Shown here: piece after piece, positions 1 through 6,838 of the stretch
How positions within the stretch are numbered: position 1 is the first letter of the stretch
Layout of the letters: every line of letters begins with the position of its first letter
DNA from: Chryseobacterium sp. MEBOG06
Lineage (GTDB): Bacteria > Bacteroidota > Bacteroidia > Flavobacteriales > Weeksellaceae
Length of the DNA: 64,000 nt
Direction: 5' to 3'
NCBI RefSeq assembly: GCF_021869765.1
Contig: NZ_CP084580.1
Coordinates: forward strand, 1,178,001 to 1,242,000
Position numbers and translations under genes: made by a program
The notes under the pieces: generated by a model
What the model was told of the DNA's origin: nothing
Seen by the model: the letters and a program-made list of their open reading frames with translations, nothing else
Databases searched by the model: none

Positions 1-1
1 A

Positions 2-154
2 AAAGATGTTATAAAAAAAATACCTTTAAAAGTGGATAAAAATGATTATAGGGTTTACGATAATTCTACAAAAAAATATCTGCCAAACAGTAGTGATTAT
101 GAAATCATGCGAACTACGAAATTTGGAGTATTTAAAGAGAAATATTTAAAGTAA
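2..154 (+). CDS. C-terminal end of an unrecognised protein (partial)
   Basis: The reading frame is open from the left edge of the window to a TAA at 152-154, giving the last 50 residues of a protein that starts outside. The peptide is polar and rich in Lys, Asp and Tyr, and ends GVFKEKYLK. No motif is recognisable. A rho-independent terminator follows at 212-239, so this is the natural end of a transcript. Because Rhs toxin and immunity remnants follow directly, it may be the tail of a toxin or immunity protein, but that is inference from position only. Confidence 0.5.
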   Translation, partial: KDVIKKIPLKVDKNDYRVYDNSTKKYLPNSSDYEIMRTTKFGVFKEKYLK

Positions 155-211
155 TTGATAAATAATTGCATGAACAGCTAAAAACTTTATTTTTTTCAAA
201 GATATAGTAGT

Positions 212-239
212 AAAAACCAACTCAATGAGTTGGTTTTTT
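212..239 (+). terminator. rho-independent terminator after the partial left-edge gene
   Basis: The arms AAAAACCAACTC and GAGTTGGTTTTT enclose the loop AAT, and the right arm runs into a T-run. It closes the transcript of the partial gene ending at 154. Confidence 0.8.
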
Positions 240-240
240 G

Positions 241-340
241 TTATAAAGCGGCTGCATTTTTAGCAAAAAAGTCTTTAAATTTTTTATTGGTAAGCATTTT
301 TTCCACGAGTCGGAAAATGGTTTGCTTGTCTCCGCTACCC
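241..340 (-). pseudogene. 3' remnant of an XRE-type (HTH) regulator
   Basis: On the minus strand a frame ends at the TAA complementary to 241-243 and reads DKQTIFRLVEKML followed by a short Lys/Phe/Ala-rich tail ending AAAL. This resembles, from recollection, the extreme C-terminus of small XRE-family regulators of Bacteroidota, in which a DKQTIF-like helix follows the DNA-binding domain. The frame meets a stop just past position 345, so only about 33 residues remain and the DNA-binding part is missing. The similarity ends where the plus-strand toxin fragment begins (about 340-345), which points to a recombination junction. The family assignment is tentative. Confidence 0.4.
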
Positions 341-344
341 CGAT

Positions 345-761
345 GTTATTAAAATAGATTCTGGCGTAGTAAACACGGTTTCAAAAAATAAAGGAAATAA
401 AAAGTATATTGATAATTTAGCAGAAATTATAATTCATGAAGGTGGTCATTGGGCAGACTATAAAATGGACGGTAAATCCCAGGAAAAAGACGGAATTTTT
501 AAGATGAGTCTTCAATCAAAAAGTGGTAGGGCAGATGCAGGAGATAATTGGGAAGTTATTTATTTTGGAACAGATACTCAATTTTCTGCTTCTGATCGTG
601 ACATAATTACTGAAAAGTTTGACAAAATTAGGATGAATAATTTTAGAAAAGATTCTAGGCAACAACGTGAAATCAGGGACTCGAAATCACAAAAAATGCC
701 ATCTATTTTAGATATTTATAAAAAACCAAAAGATAATTTGCGAACCAGTGGATGTTATTAA
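345..761 (+). pseudogene. orphan fragment of a polymorphic toxin, zinc-metallopeptidase type
   Basis: The coding frame is open well upstream of the first ATG (465), and protein-like sequence starts abruptly near 345 at the end of the regulator remnant. Its hallmark is HEGGHWADY, an HExxH zinc-metallopeptidase motif, encoded around 438-464, just before the ATG. About 100 polar residues follow, ending TSGCY at 761. HExxH domains of this sort are known as C-terminal toxin domains of Rhs and related polymorphic toxins. With no start codon before the motif and no Rhs core attached, this looks like a displaced toxin tip. The lipoprotein gene directly downstream (781) is in the usual position of an immunity gene. 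Function is inferred from the motif and context. Confidence 0.6.
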
Positions 762-780
762 TCTAAAATTTCCAAATAGT

Positions 781-1458
781 ATGAATTTTAAGAGTAAAAT
801 ATTTATAATTTTATTATCCTCTTTATTACTTACGAATTGTAAGGAGGAAATGAAAAAATGTGTAAGTCAATCAACCGATACTAATGTAAAACTATATAAT
901 GATTTAACAGATCAGTTGATACCTTATTTTTTTAGAGAAGATTATTTAGGTGAAAAAAGATATTTTGATAGTTTAAGAGTTCATGATGATGATTTATATA
1001 TCGAAGAGAAGACAAAAGCGCACAACGAAATTTTTAATCATCCTGAAAAATTTTGCAATTTGTATATAGATTCTACTAAAAATAAAAATACATATTTCTG
1101 GACAGATAATACTGAAGTTTATTTAAGACGCATAATCAGAACGAAGGATTCTTTTAAAGACTTTTCTAATAGTCCAGATATTAAAAATTTAAGCATACGA
1201 AGTTCTTTAAAAGCAAATCAATTTAATTTGTGTACCGCAAAAGTACTAGATCTGGCAGAGTATGATAAACATACAAATGAATGTGAGATAGGTGTTGTCT
1301 ATTTTTCAGAGATTGTATTTAATCCTTCTAAAAGAAGAGCATTAGTTTTTGTTGACCATCGTATAAAAAATTATTTCCATAGAAATGCTGTATTTGAACT
1401 AAGATTGCATGATAATTATTGGGAAATAGAAGATTTTATGTTAGTGTCAACATCCTAA
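781..1458 (+). CDS. lipoprotein of unknown function, candidate immunity protein
   Basis: The 225-residue product starts with a lipoprotein signal: a basic N-terminus, the hydrophobic run IIILLSSLLL and a lipobox LTNC with Cys20 followed by KEE. I chose the ATG at 781 over an upstream in-frame ATG at 748 because it places the signal at the N-terminus and because 748 overlaps the toxin fragment ending at 761. The mature part is charged and aromatic-rich, with no domain I recognise. It lies 19 bp after a metallopeptidase-toxin fragment and overlaps the start of an Rhs-tip frame. A periplasmic or outer-membrane lipoprotein would suit an immunity protein against an extracytoplasmic protease, but this is inference. 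Confidence 0.6.
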   Translation: MNFKSKIFIILLSSLLLTNCKEEMKKCVSQSTDTNVKLYNDLTDQLIPYFFREDYLGEKRYFDSLRVHDDDLYIEEKTKAHNEIFNHPEKFCNLYIDSTKNKNTYFWTDNTEVYLRRIIRTKDSFKDFSNSPDIKNLSIRSSLKANQFNLCTAKVLDLAEYDKHTNECEIGVVYFSEIVFNPSKRRALVFVDHRIKNYFHRNAVFELRLHDNYWEIEDFMLVSTS

Positions 1459-2444
1459 TTTCCGGCTTTGTTACCAATTCCAGCGGTCAGAGTACACAAT
1501 TTTTCTTAAATTTACCATTCGGGGAAACGATGCTGGAGCAAAGAACGGGAGTATATAATAATCCATATAAGTTCAATACCAAAGAACTGGATAAAGAAAC
1601 CGGATTATATTATTATGGAGCAAGGTATTATAACCCGAGAGCGAGTATCTGGTATGGTGTTGAACCGTTGGCAGTTTACAACCCTGCAATGGAGACTCAG
1701 TTTTATGGAGATGGACAGCATAATGGAGGAGTATACTTCTGGGGGAATCTTAACCCTTATATTTATACCTATCAGAATCCTATAAAGTACATAGATCCAA
1801 ATGGAAAGCAGGTGGATGCTATAAAAAGAACACAATCATACTCTTTAAAAGCAAAAACACCTGAAGCTAATTTTAGAATGAATCCTAATTCTCAGCAATT
1901 TAGTATTGATCAAACAAAACAGATAAAAAATATTCCCGCTAAGTTTATGCTTGGAGTTGGAGCGGAAAATACTGTGGTAACCGGAGGAGCATTAGAGCAA
2001 GTAAAAAATGCTCGATCGGTAATTAAAACTCAAGAACTATTATTAAAACAAGCCTTTTCGGATGGGAAATTTAAAAAAGGGGAAACTCAAGGAGCTTGGT
2101 TTGATATTGGGACTATTCCAGGTGCTAATTTTTCTCGGATAGCCACCAACTCTTTAGGTGATTTATTAGGAGGTAAAAGTTTTGATGATAACGAGTTCTT
2201 CCAAGGAGAAAATGTATTAGGAAGTTTTTGGATGACAATGAGGATGAATGATGATGGGAAAAATGTAACGCTTTCTGTTTTTGATACAAAGTCAGTCGGA
2301 TCTCTTACCGATGGACTTTTAAAAAGACAAGACAATAAAAGTTCTGCTAGAAAACCTTTTTCAAAAACTTATCAAGCCTATATATGGCAAAAATCGTTAA
2401 AAGATGTGGCAATAGAAGCATATAAACCAAGTAAACATAAATAA
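1419..2444 (+). CDS. orphan Rhs core tip with unrecognised C-terminal toxin-like domain
   Basis: Residues 24-130 carry the end of the Rhs repeat-associated core: FFLNLPFGETM, LDKETGLYYYGARYY, and the boundary motif YIDPNGK at about 124-130. In full Rhs proteins the PNGK-like motif is followed by a variable toxin domain; here 211 residues follow (about 1809-2444) that I do not recognise. The Rhs-like sequence begins near 1480, just after the stop of the preceding lipoprotein gene (1458). The 1419 ATG lies inside that gene, so it is unlikely to be a native start; 1530 is the next ATG. The piece is therefore a displaced tip cassette, either silent or a donor for recombination with a full rhs gene elsewhere. 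The candidate immunity gene starts 2 bp after its stop. Confidence 0.65.
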   Translation: MGNRRFYVSVNILISGFVTNSSGQSTQFFLNLPFGETMLEQRTGVYNNPYKFNTKELDKETGLYYYGARYYNPRASIWYGVEPLAVYNPAMETQFYGDGQHNGGVYFWGNLNPYIYTYQNPIKYIDPNGKQVDAIKRTQSYSLKAKTPEANFRMNPNSQQFSIDQTKQIKNIPAKFMLGVGAENTVVTGGALEQVKNARSVIKTQELLLKQAFSDGKFKKGETQGAWFDIGTIPGANFSRIATNSLGDLLGGKSFDDNEFFQGENVLGSFWMTMRMNDDGKNVTLSVFDTKSVGSLTDGLLKRQDNKSSARKPFSKTYQAYIWQKSLKDVAIEAYKPSKHK

Positions 2445-2445
2445 G

Positions 2446-2862
2446 ATGAAGGGTAAGATTTTTTTATTTTTAATTATTATAATAGTTTTTGTCTGTGGAA
2501 CTGCGTTGCTTTTGTTTTCTGATTTCCTTAAAAATAATCAGGAAATTAAAATTAATAACGATTATTTACTTTTAAAAACAGATGAATTTGAAAATTATAA
2601 TTTGATGAGTAGCAAATATGGTGGCTATAGTTTGGTTATTCCTGATATTTGTAAAGTCTATCAGTTTAATAATAAAATTATGATTTTTTCCAAAGAATCT
2701 GGTTCTTTTTCTTATTCAACCCACAGAGGCTCAAATAACAAAGAACAATTGAATTTATATTATATTCTTAGTGATGACTCAATAAGTCAAATTAGTGAAA
2801 AAAATGCATTATATAATAAAAAGCTATTCAAATTAAAATTTATTTCACCATTTTGTAAATAA
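2446..2862 (+). CDS. small membrane-anchored protein, candidate immunity protein
   Basis: The 138-residue product has one N-terminal transmembrane segment (residues 4-26, rich in Ile, Phe, Val and Leu) and a roughly 110-residue polar, Tyr/Asn/Ser-rich domain probably outside the cytoplasm. No family is recognised. The ATG begins 2 bp after the TAA of the Rhs-tip frame, the tight toxin-immunity spacing seen in Rhs loci. Immunity to the domain encoded just upstream is the simplest reading, but it rests only on position and size. Confidence 0.6.
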   Translation: MKGKIFLFLIIIIVFVCGTALLLFSDFLKNNQEIKINNDYLLLKTDEFENYNLMSSKYGGYSLVIPDICKVYQFNNKIMIFSKESGSFSYSTHRGSNNKEQLNLYYILSDDSISQISEKNALYNKKLFKLKFISPFCK

Positions 2863-2916
2863 ATTTTAATTTGAAAGTTGTGTTGCGCAAAGCTTCCAAC
2901 CAAGCTAATAAATAAA

Positions 2917-2968
2917 GACCACTGGAAAAAAGTTTCAGTGGTCCCCGCTGCAAAGTCTCCCAACTTTG
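2917..2968. repeat. two adjacent small inverted repeats
   Basis: GACCACTG (2917-2924) pairs with CAGTGGTC (2936-2943), and CAAAGT (2951-2956) pairs with ACTTTG (2963-2968). Neither stem is followed by a T-run, so they do not look like simple terminators. They lie between the last Rhs-region gene and a clear terminator at 3011-3033 and could be ends of a lost mobile element or a structured 3' end. Confidence 0.4.
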
Positions 2969-3010
2969 AGGTGAAAAAAGTCAAGATAACTCAATTCAAT
3001 ATTATAAAAA

Positions 3011-3033
3011 CCTCGCATTTTGCGGGGTTTTTT
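3011..3033 (+). terminator. rho-independent terminator closing the Rhs-region cassette
   Basis: CCTCGCA and TGCGGGG form a 7-bp stem with loop TTT (one G-T pair), followed by six T. It separates the toxin remnants from the nuclease gene at 3069. Confidence 0.8.
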
Positions 3034-3068
3034 CATTAAAAAACTCCACTAATCCATATATTTGCCGC

Positions 3069-3590
3069 ATGAAACGATTAATGCTGCTGTACGTACTTTT
3101 CCCTGTATTCCTATTCTCACAGACTACCGGAAAAGTGATCAAAATTTCAGACGGAGATACCATTACTTTACTGCTAGAAGGCAACCAGCAAAAAAAGATC
3201 AGACTTGCAGAAGTAGATTGCCCTGAAAGCGGACAGCCATTCGGGAAAAATGCCAAGCAGTTTACGTCTGCTCAGGTATTTGGAAAAACAGTCAGTGTTG
3301 TAGAGACGAGCACGGACCGCTATGGACGTTCCATTGCTAAAGTATACTATGATAATGGTAAATACCTTTCAAAAGAGCTTATAAAAGCAGGATTAGGATG
3401 GTGGTATTTCTCCTATTCCAAAGATGCTTCATTAGGAAAACTACAGGAAAATGCGAAGAATGCAAAGATAGGTCTATGGAAGGATATCCATGCAATGGCT
3501 CCGTGGGAATACCGGAAAATGAAGCGGGAACTTAGAAAGAAAAAATACGAAACCGCTAAAAACGAAATAAAAGCAAAAGGAGTGTCATAA
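3069..3590 (+). CDS. secreted thermonuclease-family (SNase-like) nuclease
   Basis: The 173-residue protein starts with a Sec signal (MKRLMLLYVLFPVFLFSQ) and continues as a staphylococcal-nuclease fold. The metal and catalytic set is visible: the D29/D50 region, IRLAEVDCPE with R45 and E53, and DRYGR with R87, matching Arg35, Glu43 and Arg87 of the S. aureus enzyme. GLWWYF-like aromatic and GLW motifs near the end are also typical, and the C-terminus is Lys/Arg-rich. It probably degrades DNA or RNA in the periplasm or outside the cell. It is a single gene between two terminators. Confidence 0.88.
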   Translation: MKRLMLLYVLFPVFLFSQTTGKVIKISDGDTITLLLEGNQQKKIRLAEVDCPESGQPFGKNAKQFTSAQVFGKTVSVVETSTDRYGRSIAKVYYDNGKYLSKELIKAGLGWWYFSYSKDASLGKLQENAKNAKIGLWKDIHAMAPWEYRKMKRELRKKKYETAKNEIKAKGVS

Positions 3591-3600
3591 GCACTCCTTT
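3576..3600. terminator. bidirectional terminator between nuclease and ABC permease genes
   Basis: AAAGGAGTG (3576-3584) pairs with CACTCCTTT (3592-3600). The nuclease stop codon lies in the loop. The convergent permease gene ends at 3612, so the hairpin could serve both strands. Confidence 0.7.
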
Positions 3601-3611
3601 GTATTTTAATT

Positions 3612-4394
3612 TCAGCCTCCTTTCTTTTTCACAAACAGATAAAAGCTTACGGCTATCCCTATAAAAATGGCCAGAATATTAAAATAATCAAGTCTTTCAA
3701 AAACAATATTCTCGTTCAGTAAACCTTCCAGCGATCGATAGCCTCCGGTATAAACCAGGAAATCAGCAAATGGTTTCTGTTGGATAATAGTTGAGAAAAG
3801 AAGCATAAATACCCCAAACCCGATAGGGTAAATAAAATTCTTGAACATAAGGCTCAGCGCCAGCTGTACCATAGCAATTGCAGAAAGAGTGATAAAAAAT
3901 TTTAGGAAAATATAAAATAGAACTTCTCTAAAATCATAATTCTGAAAACCCAGATCCGGAAAACCCATACTTAAAACCCAGCCACTCAGAAGAAAAGTCA
4001 GATAAGACAGTAGTACAGAAAAAAAAACGGTTATCAGAATAAACAAAGCCTTCGAAAAAAATATCTTAGCCTTTGAAACCGGTAGTGTGAAAAGGATTTT
4101 ATAATTATTATTCTTATACTCCACATCACAGCACGCATGTACAAAAAGAGAAACGAGAATTGGGAAGAGCAGGTAAAAAAACATAAATACCGTGCGTCCC
4201 AATGACATTTTCCACGGATTGATTGTTCCCTCTGCGGCATCGGTACCGGAAGTGATGGTGTCATAGGCGATGTACAGGTCAATCGCAACGATAATAAGAA
4301 CAGGAATCAGCAGTATGCCGAAGATTTCTTTGTTTTTGGAAAGCTTATACTGCTCAGAAGAAAAAGCCCTAAAAAAAGTATTGGTATTAGTCAT
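3612..4394 (-). CDS. ABC-2 type transporter permease
   Basis: The 260-residue protein has about six hydrophobic segments, starting after a polar N-terminus that contains SSEQYKLSKNKEIF, a pattern common in ABC-2 permeases of the bacteriocin-immunity and NatB type. It ends with a TM segment and KKKGG. Its start overlaps the end of the ATPase gene by 8 bp, so the two are translationally coupled and form one exporter. The substrate is unknown. Confidence 0.85.
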   Translation of the reverse strand: MTNTNTFFRAFSSEQYKLSKNKEIFGILLIPVLIIVAIDLYIAYDTITSGTDAAEGTINPWKMSLGRTVFMFFYLLFPILVSLFVHACCDVEYKNNNYKILFTLPVSKAKIFFSKALFILITVFFSVLLSYLTFLLSGWVLSMGFPDLGFQNYDFREVLFYIFLKFFITLSAIAMVQLALSLMFKNFIYPIGFGVFMLLFSTIIQQKPFADFLVYTGGYRSLEGLLNENIVFERLDYFNILAIFIGIAVSFYLFVKKKGG

Positions 4395-5289
4395 GTTTTT
4401 TAGAAATTAAATTAATGAAGATCTGCTCAAGATTGGTATTTTGAGATTCCGTATCATAGATCTCAATTCCGTTTTGGATCAGATTTTTTAACAGCAGATT
4501 GAAATCTTTATCATCATTGATCTTTACAGATATCTTATTCGGACTGTTTAAAGTAGCGGAAAAAGATCCCTGCAATATTGCCAGTGCTTTATCAGCATGA
4601 TCAATTTTCAGCATAATATCTCTTTCTACTTTACCAAGGAGTTCATTCTTTGTTCCCTGAAAAATCATCTCACCTCCCTCAATAATTCCGATGTGGGTAG
4701 CTGTTTTTTCAAGTTCACTCAGAATATGGCTTGAAAGAAAAATTGTTTTTCCCTGTTCATTCAGATACTGGAAAAGTTTTCTCATTTCAAAAATTCCCTG
4801 TGGATCCAGTCCGTTGAGAGGTTCATCCAAAATCAGAATTTTCGGATCATGAAAAATGGCCATGGCAATTCCCAGACGTTGTTTCATTCCCATAGACAGG
4901 GCGCTTGCTTTCTTTTTTTTCTCTTTATGCAGATCTACCAGCTCCAGAACCTCATCAATTCTTTTACTACCTTTACCATAGATGATGTCCAGATATTTCA
5001 GGTTTTCAGAAACAGTCAGTTTTGTATAAAAACAGGGAGATTCAATCAGATTCCCCGTGTTGGCGAGAATCTCTGTGCGGCTATGCTTTAAACTTTTATT
5101 TTGAATAAAAATCTTGTCACCATTCGCTTCCAAAAGCCCCAGAAGGAGCTTGATCGTCGTTGACTTTCCGGCCCCGTTTCTTCCCAGATAACCATAAATA
5201 CTACCTTCCGGAATATTGAGATTGATATTCTTTAAAATGGTCTTAGAACCGATCGTATAGCTGAGATCGTGAGTAGTAATGCTATCCAT
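4387..5289 (-). CDS. ABC transporter ATP-binding protein (BcrA/CcmA-like)
   Basis: The 300-residue ATPase has Walker A GRNGAGKST (36-44), signature LSMGMKQ (131-137), Walker B ILILDEP (151-157) and the H-loop histidine H188, so it should be active. The non-canonical signature (SMGMKQ rather than SGGQ) is typical of the drug/lantibiotic exporter branch (BcrA type). About 90 extra C-terminal residues follow the NBD, as in that branch. It overlaps the downstream permease gene, and its ATG shares a base with the stop of the upstream esterase-like gene (TAATG), so the three genes form one operon. Confidence 0.9.
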   Translation of the reverse strand: MDSITTHDLSYTIGSKTILKNINLNIPEGSIYGYLGRNGAGKSTTIKLLLGLLEANGDKIFIQNKSLKHSRTEILANTGNLIESPCFYTKLTVSENLKYLDIIYGKGSKRIDEVLELVDLHKEKKKKASALSMGMKQRLGIAMAIFHDPKILILDEPLNGLDPQGIFEMRKLFQYLNEQGKTIFLSSHILSELEKTATHIGIIEGGEMIFQGTKNELLGKVERDIMLKIDHADKALAILQGSFSATLNSPNKISVKINDDKDFNLLLKNLIQNGIEIYDTESQNTNLEQIFINLISKKHD

Positions 5290-6566
5290 TATTTCTTGAT
5301 TGGAGTTAAAACAGTGTTCGTATCTATATAAAATATTCCGTCAAAATAACGGCTCCAGACCTTTTTTTGATCCGTTCCCTGGTTAATGGTGGATACAAAC
5401 TCCTTTTTTAAGGGAGAATTTCCTGGAATACTTCTCAGGTCAATAAAAAAGTAACGTGTTTTCGTTGCATGAAATGTATTTTCGATAGCAAGCTTTCCGG
5501 GTTTGTTGAATAAACTTTTAACTTCATTTAATTTGGCATATGATGAAAAATCAACCATATAAGATGCTTTTCCATACTTATTTTTAATATATGTGCCTAA
5601 AGGAGTGTATTTTTTATTGTAAGGAGCCGAAAAAGTATGAATGTTAGCGCACCATACAATTACCTTTTGATCCTGATAAACAGAGTCAATCTGGTACATC
5701 AGGTTCTTAGCCATCAAAGAATCCCTGAACTGCATACTCGGCATGGATCCTGGCTTATATTTCCATGCTTTGTTGAAGTTGTTTCTCATATCATGTAAAT
5801 ATCTTGTAAAAATGATGTTTTCCGGTGTTTTTTTTAGTTTTGAAACCATCATTTCCAGTTGGCTGATCTCATTCAGAAACTCAGTTTTCTGGTTTTCTTT
5901 TAAAGTTCTTGAAACAAAACCCTGATAGATGAAATTATTAAGCTGGTCAATATACCTATGGAAGATTTTAAAGACTCTGGTATCAATTTTATTTTTGCTT
6001 AAAAATTCTTTCAGCAGCTTACTGCGCCTGTCATACAGCACATCTCCTGAAAGCTGAATATCAAATCCGCCAAGCTCTATCGGATGAGCTGAGGTTTTGG
6101 TCTTTTGATAATAATTGATCAGCGGCCGGGTTTCCTTATTATTCCACCAGAAGCTAAAAAGCCCGAGACCTCCTATAGAATCCGAAGGAACTTTAAGCTG
6201 ATGATTTTTCATTTCCTCATTCATTACCCACATATCATATTGCCCGGCCTCATAAAGAACAATATGGTAACCCAGATTTTCATGAAGGTATTTAATAAGC
6301 CTGCTTTTGGCCTGCATAGTGGCTCCGTCATAATGAATGTTTTCCCCAAGCATTAAGACTTTATTATCTTTTAGAACAGTATCAAGGAATTTTAAATCAC
6401 TGTTGTCAGTAGATTCCATAGAGATGCTTTTGACGGGATGCTTATACTGCTTAACCTCACGAAGAAGTTCCTGTTTTTGTTGCTCCGGAGTTTCTTTAAA
6501 AACGATTTTGTTCAGAACAAAAACTGCAATAAGAGAAATGATAAATAGTAGAAGTATTTTCTTCAT
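5289..6566 (-). CDS. membrane-anchored erythromycin esterase-like protein
   Basis: The 425-residue protein has an N-terminal hydrophobic anchor (residues 3-19). It then carries the EreA/EreB-like fold, marked by LMLGENIHYDG (E75, H78) and HIVLYEAG (E106), where this family keeps its catalytic Glu and His. A later NIHTF motif is also typical. Members include macrolide esterases and many uncharacterised hydrolases, so a role in resistance is only possible. It is first in an operon with an ABC ATPase and permease of the drug-exporter type, and a TAATG overlap couples it to the ATPase. A -7 box lies 32 bp upstream of the ATG. Confidence 0.8.
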   Translation of the reverse strand: MKKILLLFIISLIAVFVLNKIVFKETPEQQKQELLREVKQYKHPVKSISMESTDNSDLKFLDTVLKDNKVLMLGENIHYDGATMQAKSRLIKYLHENLGYHIVLYEAGQYDMWVMNEEMKNHQLKVPSDSIGGLGLFSFWWNNKETRPLINYYQKTKTSAHPIELGGFDIQLSGDVLYDRRSKLLKEFLSKNKIDTRVFKIFHRYIDQLNNFIYQGFVSRTLKENQKTEFLNEISQLEMMVSKLKKTPENIIFTRYLHDMRNNFNKAWKYKPGSMPSMQFRDSLMAKNLMYQIDSVYQDQKVIVWCANIHTFSAPYNKKYTPLGTYIKNKYGKASYMVDFSSYAKLNEVKSLFNKPGKLAIENTFHATKTRYFFIDLRSIPGNSPLKKEFVSTINQGTDQKKVWSRYFDGIFYIDTNTVLTPIKK

Positions 6567-6597
6567 TCAATAAACGTACTTAGTTGCCAAATATATA

Positions 6598-6605
6598 TTT
6601 AATTT
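6598..6605 (-). promoter_or_regulatory. -7 promoter element of the esterase-ABC operon
   Basis: On the minus strand this reads TATATTTG, a match to the Bacteroidota -7 consensus TAnnTTTG. A transcription start near 6590 would leave a leader of about 25 nt before the ATG at 6566. Confidence 0.55.
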
Positions 6606-6765
6606 CTTTTTTAATTCTAAATTTAATAAGAAATATTGGTTCAGTACAAGATTTTCAAGTACAGATGCCAAAAAATAATACCGTCCCGTATAACGTGTTA
6701 ATTCGTTAATTTTATTATAGTATTGAGTAATAATCAGAAGAGTGGTATTTTAGGAAAAATAAAAA

Positions 6766-6788
6766 ACTGTCTCAAAAAATGAGACAGT
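6766..6788 (-). terminator. terminator downstream of the first IgGFc-binding-like gene
   Basis: ACTGTCTC and GAGACAGT form an 8-bp stem with a 7-nt loop. On the minus strand it is followed by TTTTTT. It lies 50 bp past the stop of the gene ending at 6839. Confidence 0.8.
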
Positions 6789-6838
6789 CGCCCTTTGAAT
6801 AAATAATATGACAGACCTTATTGGCCGGCATATGTTTT

